Source of the DNA: Clavelina lepadiformis
Taxonomy: Eukaryota; Chordata; Ascidiacea; Aplousobranchia; Clavelinidae
Direction: 5' to 3'
Assembly (NCBI RefSeq): GCF_947623445.1
Contig: NC_135248.1
Coordinates: 12,161,820 to 12,225,819, forward strand
Length of the DNA: 64,000 nt
In this document: piece by piece, positions 8,512 through 19,886 of the stretch
How positions within the stretch are numbered: position 1 is the stretch's first letter
Layout: every line of letters begins with the position of its first letter
Notes under the pieces: model-generated
The model's database searches: none
Told to the model about the DNA's origin: nothing
The model's input: the letters and a program-made list of their open reading frames with translations, nothing else
Program-made: the position numbers and the translations under genes

Positions 8512-11339
8512 AACTGCAGAGAAAATTTTTTCTTGCATCGTGGTTGAAAGCTCAGTTGGAGTTTGATCATTAGCACCGTTTAGTGCTGAAAATTTTTATA
8601 AATCAATGTCCACGAGGAAACAATAAAAATCCCTATACTAAACCACTAATACCTCAATACGATAATTAATCAATACTTCACATTTTATTAAACAGATGCT
8701 TTTTACCTTAAATAGTTTACGCAACTTTCCGTTAAAGCTATTTAATAAAAGCTTAAGGAATCAGATCTACGCATTAAGATTAATAAACTAACTATGTTGT
8801 ATACCAGCTAAGTTAGGTTAAGGAGAATTTAGCTTTGAAATTATGGCTTTTTCGGCGAAATAGTGACAGCGTAAAAGAATTAACAGACATAAAATTCAAA
8901 GAGAACATTACGATTGAACTATTCCACTGAACACACGATCCGCAACAATTAAAAGAATTTAATTTTGCGACTTGTTTATCGATCATTTGCTAAATTCGCT
9001 CACGTCAATAAAAGTAACTGAACTTTTCCAGAAAGTGTACGTCATTGTCGGAATGTTGAGAATTGATCGGAGGTACATCGCCTGAACCTGTAAACACATT
9101 TTAAATAAAAAATTTTACAGTTTCAATAAAGGTAACGTAAAAAGCTAAACTAATAATTGCTTACAAAATAAAGTTAATTTATGAGTCTTTGTTACAAAAA
9201 TAAAATGGGATAACTTTACACCAGTTTAAATACAATTAAGTCAACAGAAATTGTTCACAATCAAATAGAAATATCAAACGGAAAGCTTCAAAAACTTCCT
9301 AATCGTCTAAGACCTAATAATGTTAATACGTATACTATATGTATATACTGCATCTGTACACATAAAGATTATGAATTATTTTTATAAACATAGGCCTATT
9401 CATCACTATTAACAAAATGTTGAACATTCAACTCACCAACGTACCAAGGAAAGCTTTCTCTCCGCGCTGTAATGTTGAGCTCACCAAGCCAACGCATAAA
9501 TTCTCTCAACTGCGACCTTCTCAGCCACCGTCAAACTGAAATGATCACAAGCTTCTTTAATCACTTGTGACGTCAACTTACATTCCACGCGTCGCGCGCT
9601 AATTACAGATGTTTTCAACTAACCAATCAAACGTCTTCGCGATTAATCACTGCGAAATTGTCATTCAGGACTTTTGTGAATACGTCATATGAGTTCATAT
9701 TTCCCGGATTATTTCCAATACCCAGAAATTTTGGTTTTCTTGGGTTTAATTACCGGGTTTGGATCGACCTGGACCATTAAGCTGAGATAACAAGATGAAG
9801 TGACCCAACTTTGTGAACTGGACTCAGGCGGCTTTGATCTTGATCTTTGAAGTTGACGGTTCATCTTGGTCCGTGCGATGGTGAACTTGTCCTAGAATTT
9901 GTGAATGGGTCCAACTCCGCTCGCGAAAGTAAAGTGATGTCTCTCCGTGTGATGTAGTCATCTTCAAGCAAGAAATCGGTTTTCTTCAGTAAATACCGTT
10001 CTTAAAATTGATTCATTTACACAAAAGTAAGAGCGACCGAACGCGATTATATTTTGTCAATCGCGACCTGGTCGGGAATCGAACTCGGGATATTTAGACA
10101 ATGAAGTTCTCGTTTATCCTGATGCGTCACGTCAAGAGCTGTTGAAATATTGCTTAAAAGTAATTTATATCTGTATTAGCTAGCATAGTTACGTAACAAT
10201 TGTATTTATTTGTCACATACGAGTTAATTGATTTTGTAAACACCGCATATGGTTGTGCTATTTTGTAGTGATGATTTCAAGATTTCTTATCATAGAAACT
10301 TGTTCATTGGTTTTCTTGATAATTATAATTAATGTTGTTTTTCTATCACTTGCGATCAGTTTGATCTCATCTGGACAACTTTGTGAACTGGACCTTCTTT
10401 CGAACATTTTTACTTGAGCGGGCAGGTAATTTCGAATGATATAAGCTTAAAATTGGCAAATAAAAGCTTTGGTTGTAAAATTTTTAATGATGGAATGATG
10501 TGTCTCTAAGTCTCAGAGTAAATGCAATGAAACTGCATCTGTTTATAGATAACACTCGTTCGTATTGACCGGTTAAAATTGTCAAAGTTTTTACACACTT
10601 TTGGCCTTAAAGACAGAAACGATTTTTACAAGAAAATATTCATACAAATACAAAAATGCGTCGAAAGAAGTTGTTCATGATTTCTGCGGCAACAAAAACA
10701 CAAAGATTGAATTAAAATCTATACCACAACACAAGCTAATGCAACCGTCTTATCATAAGTCACCGTAATACAGTAGGTGTGCTAGAAAAATAGGCCATCA
10801 ACAATATCTTAAATGTCACGTTTTACACCCCGGGCAAGGGTACCGGGTTATATATGAGCAATATTTTGAAATGTAATATTTTTAAGGCACTTAAAATATT
10901 TTTTAAAATTAACATTTTCATCAAAATATAACTGTAAGTAAATTATTAGGATTTATCTCCAAACAAGGTTGGGTATAATAGACTGTAAAGACAATGATAA
11001 TAGTTAAAAGTCATGCTTATAAGACGAATGAAGCAACAAAAATCCTTTCAATAAAAAGCTATTTGTTTTGAATTTAAATGAATTCGAAAGAAACGGTTGA
11101 AATGTGAATAAATGTAAAGATATTGAAATACTATTTTGACATGCTTCGAGTCGTACTGGACAGTGGAAAAGCGGGCATACTGAACACTTAAAAGGCGAGC
11201 TTCTTTACTACTCTTCTTTTCCTTTATATCTTGTTTATATTTCTTTACCTTCAATATCTTGTATTTAAAAGAGAGCTTCAAAAAAGAAGGCATTCGAAAT
11301 GCAGTAAAATAAAAACAAATTCCTGCTTAAACCAACGTT
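8512..11339. other. No gene recognised; one tRNA-like fragment
   Basis: AT-rich and without exon-like blocks on either strand. On the minus strand around 10105-10057 lies a tRNA-like 3' fragment (CCCGAGTTCGATTCCCGACC) with no partner acceptor arm. The 18-bp word caactttgtgaactggac occurs at 9806 and again at 10376. Confidence 0.45.
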
Positions 11340-11345
11340 TTAATT
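11340..11345 (-). terminator. ATTAAA poly(A) signal candidate of the TSP1/trefoil gene
   Basis: Minus-strand ATTAAA about 90 nt beyond the stop at 11432; no AATAAA is found on that strand between 11000 and 11431. Confidence 0.35.
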
Positions 11346-11431
11346 ACACAATGCATCCAACAAAAACTTCACTACAGTACCGCTCGTTCATGAGAATGTA
11401 TTGACTTTTTGGATGAGACAAGTAAACTATA

Positions 11432-14400
11432 TTAACCAGCAAATGGATTCAATGAATTAGTTATGAGATTGCAAAACTGCTGTCCAAAAAGACATATATA
11501 GTTGATGCAATTGCGTTGACTATTAGGGCAATATTGACACAAGTTATCCCGACAGCGGGTATAAGCATTTGTAGGTATTTCAGGGGTACAGTTATCAGAC
11601 GGTTGACCGTTCAACATACATTCCACCTTATAATTACAACACTGGGTCGGGTTGGTACGGCTACAAGCTGATACACATGTGTCTGTCCGCTGGTATGTAC
11701 CACAAAATACCGTACAGGGTGAGGTCTCTTCACTACTCTCTTGAAGTCGGCGCCTCGCCTCCGCCGTAGGCGGATTACAGTTCTCCACGCAAGGTCTTGT
11801 GCGGGTCCGTTGCCCTTTTCCGCAGCTCACAGAACACTGACCAAACTCTCTTTCCCATGGACCGAATCTTGGGCAAGCATATTCAGTGCATGGTTCAGTC
11901 TCCACACCGGAACCCTCACATTGGTTAGTTGTTGATGTTGGATCGCCTCCGGTGCATTCGCGCGTTCTCTGGCGTTGACCGGTTCCGCATGTGACCGAAC
12001 ACGAACCGAAATCTCCCCATCTGCCCCATGACGGGCAATCAAATTTGTTGCAGGTTCGGCTCTGTTCCATCTCACCTTTGCAGTCGTCTTTGTTGTTGCC
12101 AGATTGGACGCATTTTCTGTAACGCGTCTGAACGCCTCCTCCACACTTCACCGAGCACGGCCCGTATTCACCATAACCGGTCGGATAATTTGCCACTCCT
12201 GAACGCGGGGTCGCCAATTGAGATCTTGGAATGTAGCAACGATTTTGTTCGCAGCATCCATCAAATCGTCCCCTGAGACCGGTATAGCCTGGTATGGGTG
12301 GTATGTTTGTATAAGGGCAGGTGGGAACCGATGGGATTCCGGGATACAAAATATTTAAAAACGGCAGTAACGGATTTCCACCAAACGAAGGTTGACTGGG
12401 AAAACTCGGAATGCTTCCAGGATTTGGGAAACTTCCAGAATTGGGAAAACTTGGGATGCTTCCAGGATTTGGGAAATTTGGGATGCTTCCGGGATTCGGG
12501 AAATTTGGGATGCTTCCAGGATTCGGGAAATTCGGGATGCTTCCGGGATTCGGGAAATTTGGGATGCTTCCGGGATTCAGGAAATTTGGGATGCTTCCGG
12601 GATTTGGGAAATTCGGGATGCTTCCGGGATTCGGGAAATTTGGGATGCTTCCAGTGTTGGGAATGCTCCCAGTATTCGGCAAACTTGGAAGAAAACTAAC
12701 CGAGCTAGGATTAAATCCTCCTCCTGGGTTCAAATAAAGATTGCGCCCAGTGGTATCTTCGGTAGCATCGTCTATAGTAAGTTTGAAGGCTATAATTTGG
12801 TCAAATACCTGCGTGTTGACCAAATTTTGACCAAAGTTTGGACCGTATCCAGTTGGATATCCCAAGGATTGAATGAGATTATTTCGATCTATCAATTTCT
12901 GGAGCTCGCTTTGAAAATTTCCAGCATGAATATCTCCTTGGCTTACGAGGGCCCAAAACTGTGGACGCAGCTCGGGAGGAACAGAATTCAAAGTGAAATC
13001 AAAAAGATGCTGTTGAAGTTGCGGATTACCCACAGAACTATCAACAACGCATCCCGACTGTCTACAGGAGTGGTAAGAGTTCAAATAGTCCTGTGGCGTG
13101 TCTTGGACCCAGGGAAGACAGCGCTGCTGTCCGAAGGTGTCGCTCTGGCTCGGAGTCAACGAACGGAACTCGTCCTCTCCAGCTCTCACTGTGACGCCAG
13201 ACGTCTGAGAAGGATAGAAGCACTTATGGGCGCTGGGATTAATAGAAGCGATGAAGCAGCCTCCGATCAAATAACATTCATCTCGAGTGATACCTGCACG
13301 AACACACGTACGACGTTGAACATTTCGTTTTGACTTCTGGCAAATTTTGGCAAAATTCTAGGCAAATTTTAGGCAGATTAGCAGTCCTTTTGTAAATATC
13401 ACAAAACCGCTTTACTTACCCGCCCATCCGGCTTGTTTAGGACGAAATCCAGAATATTGCAAGACTTGAAGCATGTAGCAACCGGGTGGCGGTGTTTGGA
13501 TTTGAATTAGGTTTTCTTGGATGAGACATTTTGTGTGAAGAACGTTCCAAGGTTGTTGAGACTATGCAATTATGACGGTTTAATAATTGTCGTTCGAAGA
13601 TAATAACAACAATGGTTTTAAGGTTATTATCATAATCGACATCATAGGTGTGAAATGGAAAAGAAATTCAAAGAGCAAGACATTGTATGCCAAAGTTCTG
13701 TTTTACTGTTACAATTTGTCAACTTTATTCATATGATTTATTTTCAGAATAATTGGATTTGCAGAATTCATGATAAAGCTCTCACCGTTTGAATGTATTG
13801 GTTTGCTGCTAGTTGAAATTCGACATTGCGAACGGCGAGATGGCAGACGGGAACTCCAGGAAGAATCGTGTAAGGAAAACCTCGTCTTAGGCGAAACAGT
13901 TCGTCGTCAAAGTAGCATCCGGGCTTAGACAGACAGTTAAACCGATTTACATCCAGTGTTGGGTCATTGATACGACAAGGTATCCTAAAATATTTGATAC
14001 GAGTTAAATAGTATAATCAGAGCGTTAAACGTATAATCAGAGCGTTATGTTTCAATGTAGAGCGCAAACAACAAGAAATCTTTTGGGGATAGCAGGGTAA
14101 ATTAATTAATCTAAACACAAGAGTGCTCCAATTTATTCAAGAATATGATGTTCTTCAAATCTGTTTAATGTGAACAGATTCTCAAAAATTTCGACTACAT
14201 CACAAACATTTACCACAACAGACATTTTTATTGATGACAAACCTATTATGTAACGCTAATCATACCGTAAGCAGTATGGAATATCTACTGGTGCTTGAAG
14301 TAGGTCTTGAAACTGTGCAGGATTATTGTAGTTGAGGTTGCAACTGTTTGGGAACGAATTTCGTCTGCAAAAGCCATTAAGCAAATCCTCAATATTGGGC

Positions 14401-15996
14401 TGTGGGATCGGGGAGAAACCTCCGCTCCCAGTAAATGGAGGGGGAGCTGGGAAGCCCGAAGGGAAACCGCTAGATGGCGCACTTGGGAGTCCGATTGGGA
14501 GATTGGTGTTACCTACAGATACAAATGTAAAGAAAAGTAAGAAATGCAACATCATGGATATATTTTGTAAATGCAAGATGTTTCTATCCATTCTAATACA
14601 AGCAGAGGAGTAACTTGTACTCATTTCATCAACCCAAATAAAACAATCAAAATTAAAAAACAAAATTCTAAACAATTAACACCATATGTGAGAATATGAG
14701 AAAATTTATGTCTTCAGTTTGCCCATTTTTCTTTGTTTAAAAACTAATGCTAAAGTTAACAACTGAAGAATAAAAGCTGGATTAAATTAATTAACTGACA
14801 TACCGCCCAATGAAAATAATCTCTCCTCCACGTTGTCATCGGTGCTGCTGCTACTTTGTTGGGCGGCCTGGGAGGCTTGTTGTCCCAAGGCAGCTAATCG
14901 CAGTAGATCAGCCTCGCTGTTATCTCCCTGCGATGCGGCAGATGCCCGTACTAAAACAAAATTAATCAAAGTATTTAGTATTTAGTATTGTATTGTATTT
15001 AGTATTGTTTTTAGTATTGTTTTTAGTATTGTATTTAGTATTATATTTTGTATTGTATTTAGTATTTAATATTGTATTTAGTATTTAGCATTGTATTTAT
15101 GAAGTGTGTAGTACTTAGTATTTAGTAGTATTAAGTATTGTTTTCCTGTATTTAGTCACCAGAGAAAGCTCGTTATAACTTACTCAAATTTGCTCAGCAC
15201 AAAACTCTGTATTTTACTCTTTGCTCAAAGTATCTTAACAGTTTCCAAAAAAGGTGCAAAAGGTAATAAAAAGGTTTATCATAGCAACGTCGGATAATTC
15301 AAAATAATTAACCGTGTCTCTTATTCAAGTTCAAGTTAACAAAATCGTGTTGTAATTTTTATTCCTATTTTTTTTTCAACCGTTAAACGCGTTAGCAAAC
15401 ATCGATTGGTTTCTGTAAACGTTTCTGTAATTTCTGTAAATGGGTATAAACTTTTTTCCTATCATAAACAGAAATTATGAAATTGAAATAAAAACAACTT
15501 AACGCAAGAAAGAACCCAGTAATGATACTCACAAATTTTATTGTAGCAGACGCCATTGTTCATTCGGCAAAAGTTAGGGCAGCGTTCTCCTTCGCTCCAT
15601 TCAGTTTCTTCGGTTTCGTTGCAAGGCTTCAACCTGCAAATGCTGCGACCAGACTCTGAAGAATAACGAAAAACGAGTCAGATGAATTTGTAGGTACTTT
15701 TCTCTTTAGAAACATTAAAAAAAATTACGAGTATAAAATAAAATTGACGAAATAGTTGAAACATAGTAAAAAAGAGGGGTGTTGTTGGCAAGCATAAAAG
15801 TCGTACATACAGCACACACAAATCTTCTGAAAATTCACCAAAAAATTATGGAATCAAAAATTTTTGAAATAACAAATCTCTTACGTGGGAGATAACCGTT
15901 TCTTGCAATTTGTCTCAGTTTCTTCTGGCATTCTTCATCGTCGTCTTGCGCACTGGCTAAGGCGAGCAAAGCGAAAATAAGACAAATCCACTTCAT
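11432..15996 (-). CDS. Secreted mosaic protein: trefoil-like modules, 9-aa tandem repeat, three TSP1 repeats
   Basis: Seven exons (15996-15885, 15655-15533, 14950-14804, 14512-14266, 13984-13786, 13561-13420, 13293-11432) join in frame to 944 codons (943 aa). The start gives a clean signal peptide, MKWICLIFALLALASA. Exon 2 is Cys-rich. Exons 4-5 hold a trefoil-like block (NRFNCLSKPGCYFD), and exons 6-7 a clearer P-type trefoil (GWAGITRDECYLIGGCF, then CFYP). Residues ~530-620 are tandem NPGSIPNFP. Three thrombospondin type 1 repeats follow (~694-855; EYGPCSVKCGGG, SWGRWGDFGSCSVTCG, FGQCSVSCGKGQRTR), then a Cys-rich tail. There is no membrane segment, so it is probably extracellular matrix or mucus. 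I know no named orthologue. All splice phases agree, and the long plus-strand frame opposite exon 7 is a by-product of the repeat. Confidence 0.85.
12404..12665 (-). repeat. 27-bp coding minisatellite (9-aa NPGSIPNFP units)
   Basis: About eight full 27-bp units plus partial ones, nearly identical, inside the last exon of the TSP1/trefoil gene. On the plus strand a unit reads like ggaaatttgggatgcttcc. Variants include NTGSIP, NPGSIPNFL and NSGSFP. Because the unit is a multiple of 3, both strands stay open through it. Confidence 0.9.
14971..15140. repeat. AT-rich minisatellite, gtatttagtattgt type
   Basis: Irregular tandem copies of the 6-14 bp motif tatttagtat(tg) inside the intron between exons 2 and 3 of the TSP1/trefoil gene. 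Confidence 0.8.
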
Positions 15997-18900
15997 TGTT
16001 AAAAGCGAGCTCTGCAACAGAAATAACGCTAACAATAGATACATAACGTGAATTATATCAGGTATTTTAGATGCTTCTACGTGCGCTGTCCTACATTATT
16101 TTATTTTATTTTCATATAAACCACAACGCCCTCCGTGAAAATTGTTAGCAAAGGTCAATCAGCAAAGGTAAGAAAATTAGCAAAATTTGTTTTTCGCAGA
16201 CGCCGCAAGGAGCCGAATTCAAAACCAGAGTCGAATGAAGACACCGACCTCTTAATTCAGACTCACCTCTTTTCTGCTATGAGGTTTCCTCTGCACTTTC
16301 AGCTGATGTTAGCGCGTCAAAGCAAATTAGACTGCCTTGATTAAGCCGCGGGCCCAGTCTCTTTATATCTTTCCTTGTACCAAGCGGCGATGGGTTGAAG
16401 GACTTAGTAAGGAGCCCTCGGGCGTTTAGTTAAAATTGACGCATTTATTCGGCCCTTATTATCCGCTTTGCTGCTATTGCTTATAAGGCGGCTGATGCCC
16501 AAAATAAACTGTGCGAACTGTACTGACGTCACGTTTCAGTTAACTTATGACCGGTTGCTCATCTTTTACCAATGATATTACGTCGATTTACGCAAAAGTT
16601 CCGTTGAAAACATCATCAAATTGGAAATATGAAAATAAAAGAACACTTTGTGACAATTCGGACTTCCGAAAAGGATAATTAATCGAACGGTTCACGTCGA
16701 TGATGATAATTAATGGAACCGTGTTAATTCACGCTGTTTTCGGAATATTTGTAACATAATTAGTTAGAGGAAAGGCAAAGCACGTTTTCTTCAGCGAATA
16801 GGTTCAATAAAATAATGTGCCAAAATTTTCTTAAAATGGAAAAAAAAATTGTTACCGGGAAGTCGTATTTTCTCTACACTGGATTGCTTTCAATTCAATT
16901 GCATTCAATTTAGTTTTAAATATAGAGTTGGGGGTTTACGGGCTGTCTCATTGCCTGTCTCCGTAAAAAGCCTAAACATTTCCAAGACAAGAGATAGAAT
17001 TTTTGGGCACATATCGCAAAACATATCGACCAATTAACAGTGCAGCATTTCGAATCTTAGATGTAAAATGTGTTGAACAGTTCATGGCTTAAGGCGAGTT
17101 AAATTGAAACGATAAGAACGGGTAAACATTGCATCCATGTATTTGAACTAAACAAAACATAACGGAGAAGGGGCCGATTAAACTCTGTCATACGGATAAG
17201 AACTTTAAAAAAAAAGCTCTGTTAAGCTTCGGATGCGTATTTTGCATTAATTTCTAAGATGTAAATATTTTCACTACCTTCAAGGCGATGATATTGACCA
17301 ACACACTTCTTAAGACTTATTGCAGCAAGAAAAATGTCCATGGATAGATGTCACTGTACCGGTGTTTGTTTGTGCCGAATCATAGCCTAGAGCTTCGCTA
17401 CTTTGAGTTAACTTTGTTTCAGCAAAGATCAGAAGAAATTGTGTGACAAGCTGTTATTATACAACATGACTTGTTCAATTAATAGGCCGTGAAAATGTTT
17501 TGAGCTTGAATGGTAGCAATTAAATTTATCAGCAGAAGTTATCGAACCCGATCTCAGCATCATGCGCAACCATTCATAACATTCGTTGGACAACGCTCAT
17601 GATTTATTTTAATCTATCTATCGCTAACTGCGTTGTGTTTTAAATAACGTTACGTCAACGGCTAACGTTGGGACGACGTAATACGTATAAGGTGACGTCA
17701 GCTGTGACGTTACCGTTGCAAGATATTTGAGTTCTGTCTCAAAACGCCTGTAAACTTTTGTGAGAAAACACGTCATTCTCTGTTTATACTGTATATAGGT
17801 ACGCGCATGTACGAGTGTTGCCTCTCGGTGCTTCCAAGCACAAATTGTCCAGTTAATCGGGGAATTTTGAAATCATTTTAGCCCATGGTAGGGCTTTGCT
17901 TCACTGTAAAAGTGTTTTAACTTTCATAGTCTTGCTCGAGGCGCATGGTTAAGTCGACAAAAGATGGCAGTAAGTTGATTTTGCTGCGGCAAACACAAAA
18001 CTATCAAATTATGCCGAAGATGAATCTCACAGTGATAGGCACAGAGGACAAGCTGATGATTGAGACACACCTTCACATATTTGTTTTGTGAAATTAGATG
18101 CAATCGAAAGCTTCGCCTCCCATAATCGTATACTGTAATTGTTGTAAAACAGTCAAGTTATGGTGTGTGAAATTTTTAAAGTGGACGTATACATAAAAAT
18201 TGAAATGTTTTTTTTGTCGAGTTAAGCAAAGCGAACACTGAATATGATATAGGCTAATTACTTCCGAAATAACTGATCTGCGCCCATCCGGGAAATTTGA
18301 TTTTGCTTGATTGTGGATTTTCAGGACCGCTGCTAATCTTTAGATCACTTTAGACATTCCACGACAAACTCATAACAAATCTGTTAAGAAACAGGTTGAA
18401 GGTGTGGTCGCATGAACATTTTTTGATGAAACGAAAACTGTTAATATCACTTCCCATTGGTGACAGCCTTTGCAAAGTGGATTAACTTGTCACCAACTCT
18501 TAATGAAATTAAATATGAGTCAAATATGATCAAATTAAACTGAATGCACCACAAAAGTTCGTTCACCTCAGCCTTCCACTTGTGTTTTTATAACTGATTC
18601 GCCTTAGAGCTTATACAGTCTTTTTCTGGATATCATGCCGTCAGGCGTGTATGACTTTGTATAGTACTGCACAGTGATATATTTTAGAGGTATTTTTAGA
18701 TGATGGCATTCATATTGTACGACCACTCTTGCTCGCGGTGTAAACGTTAGTGTTTTTAATGTGCACCATAAACGGTAAGCAGGATTTGACGGGACAAATG
18801 CAGCTTATACATAACTCAGATCTAGTTAGCGATTGTGACAAACAATGTTCCGGGCAGCAACATTTAAGTGCCTGCTAAATCTAAACTTGCTAAATTTGTT

Positions 18901-19229
18901 GGCTTCTACCCTGAGTTCGATAAAACTGATTCGAAAAGTATGATGTCATGGAATTTGCGACGACAGAAGTTATTCCAAATTAAGCATCTTAAACGTTTTT
19001 CCTTACTCATATATTCCTGTAACTGAAAGGTATTATAGTTAAAAGTTTGCTTTTATGAATTAAAGACACTAAAAACATCGTTTTTTTGAAAATAACTACA
19101 AACAGGGCAGTGTGTTTTCATAAATCGTCATTGTTTTGCGTCAGTTATGAGGTGTTCGGCAACGTCTGGGTGAATAATGTTGGGGTACGATGCATAAAAA
19201 CTAAAAAAGTTTAAGGTTATTGTCAATAC
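15997..19229. other. No gene recognised
   Basis: Upstream flank of the minus-strand TSP1/trefoil gene and AT-rich intergenic DNA. Open frames at 16135-16344 and 16849-17037 have no domain signature or exon-like borders. CRE-like tgacgtca words occur near 17690. Confidence 0.45.
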
Positions 19230-19877
19230 GGGATCACGACATATGGCCGCGGGAAAGTGGCCGCGAACAAACTCACCGGGGTCAACTAAACGTGACGTAA
19301 ATTGACCGCGGACAAACTAACTGTGACATAAACTGGCCGGCGATGAAATTAACCGTCGATAAATTGGCCGGCGATCAAATTAACCGGCGACAAATTGGCC
19401 GTCAAAAGGTCAATGTTGTAACAATGGACTCATTGCAATAACATCGCCCACAACCTACAGTTTGCGCAATAAACTTCCTTATTTGTCAAATAACAGTTTG
19501 TGTAAATTTTAGTGCCCATATTATGTAGTGTCATATGTGTTTTGCAGTGAACGTCTTTTAATGTTGTTACTCGTATTTCTCGTATTTCCGGAAATATTTC
19601 TGTTAATTTCAATAAACGTTTCAATGTGTATTGAAATAAAAAAAAAATTTGTTAAAAACAAAGGAAATAGTTACAAACAAATATTTACATATCATATACT
19701 ACCATCAACTTAAACACAATAATTCAGCACTTGCACGGTCAATTTACCTCCCGGTCAATTTTCATTCCGGTCAGTTTATGTCACAGTCAGTTTGTCCGCG
19801 GTCAATTTACGTCACGTTCAGTTCACCCCGGTGAGTTTGTTCGCGGCCACTTTTCCGCGGCCATATGTCGTGGAACC
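19230..19877. mobile_element. 648-bp palindromic element with long TIRs and 9-bp target duplication (MULE-like)
   Basis: The flanks TGTCAATAC at 19221-19229 and 19878-19886 are identical. The ends fold back: ACGACATATGGCCGCGG... inward for over 100 bp is mirrored by ...CCGCGGCCATATGTCGT. Inside the arms are diverged sub-repeats (AAATTGGCCG, AAATTAACCGGCG). There is no transposase frame. Long terminal inverted repeats with 9-bp duplications are typical of Mutator-like non-autonomous elements; the family assignment is inference. Confidence 0.8.
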
Positions 19878-19886
19878 TGTCAATAC

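Noticed and set aside
9806-10393. Two copies of caactttgtgaactggac 570 bp apart
   Set aside because: Only 18 bp with unrelated flanks; not enough to define an element.
12392-13333. 313-codon plus-strand frame, and nested frames at 12298-12699 and 12411-12737
   Set aside because: Antisense to the well-supported last exon of the TSP1/trefoil gene; openness is explained by the 27-bp array.
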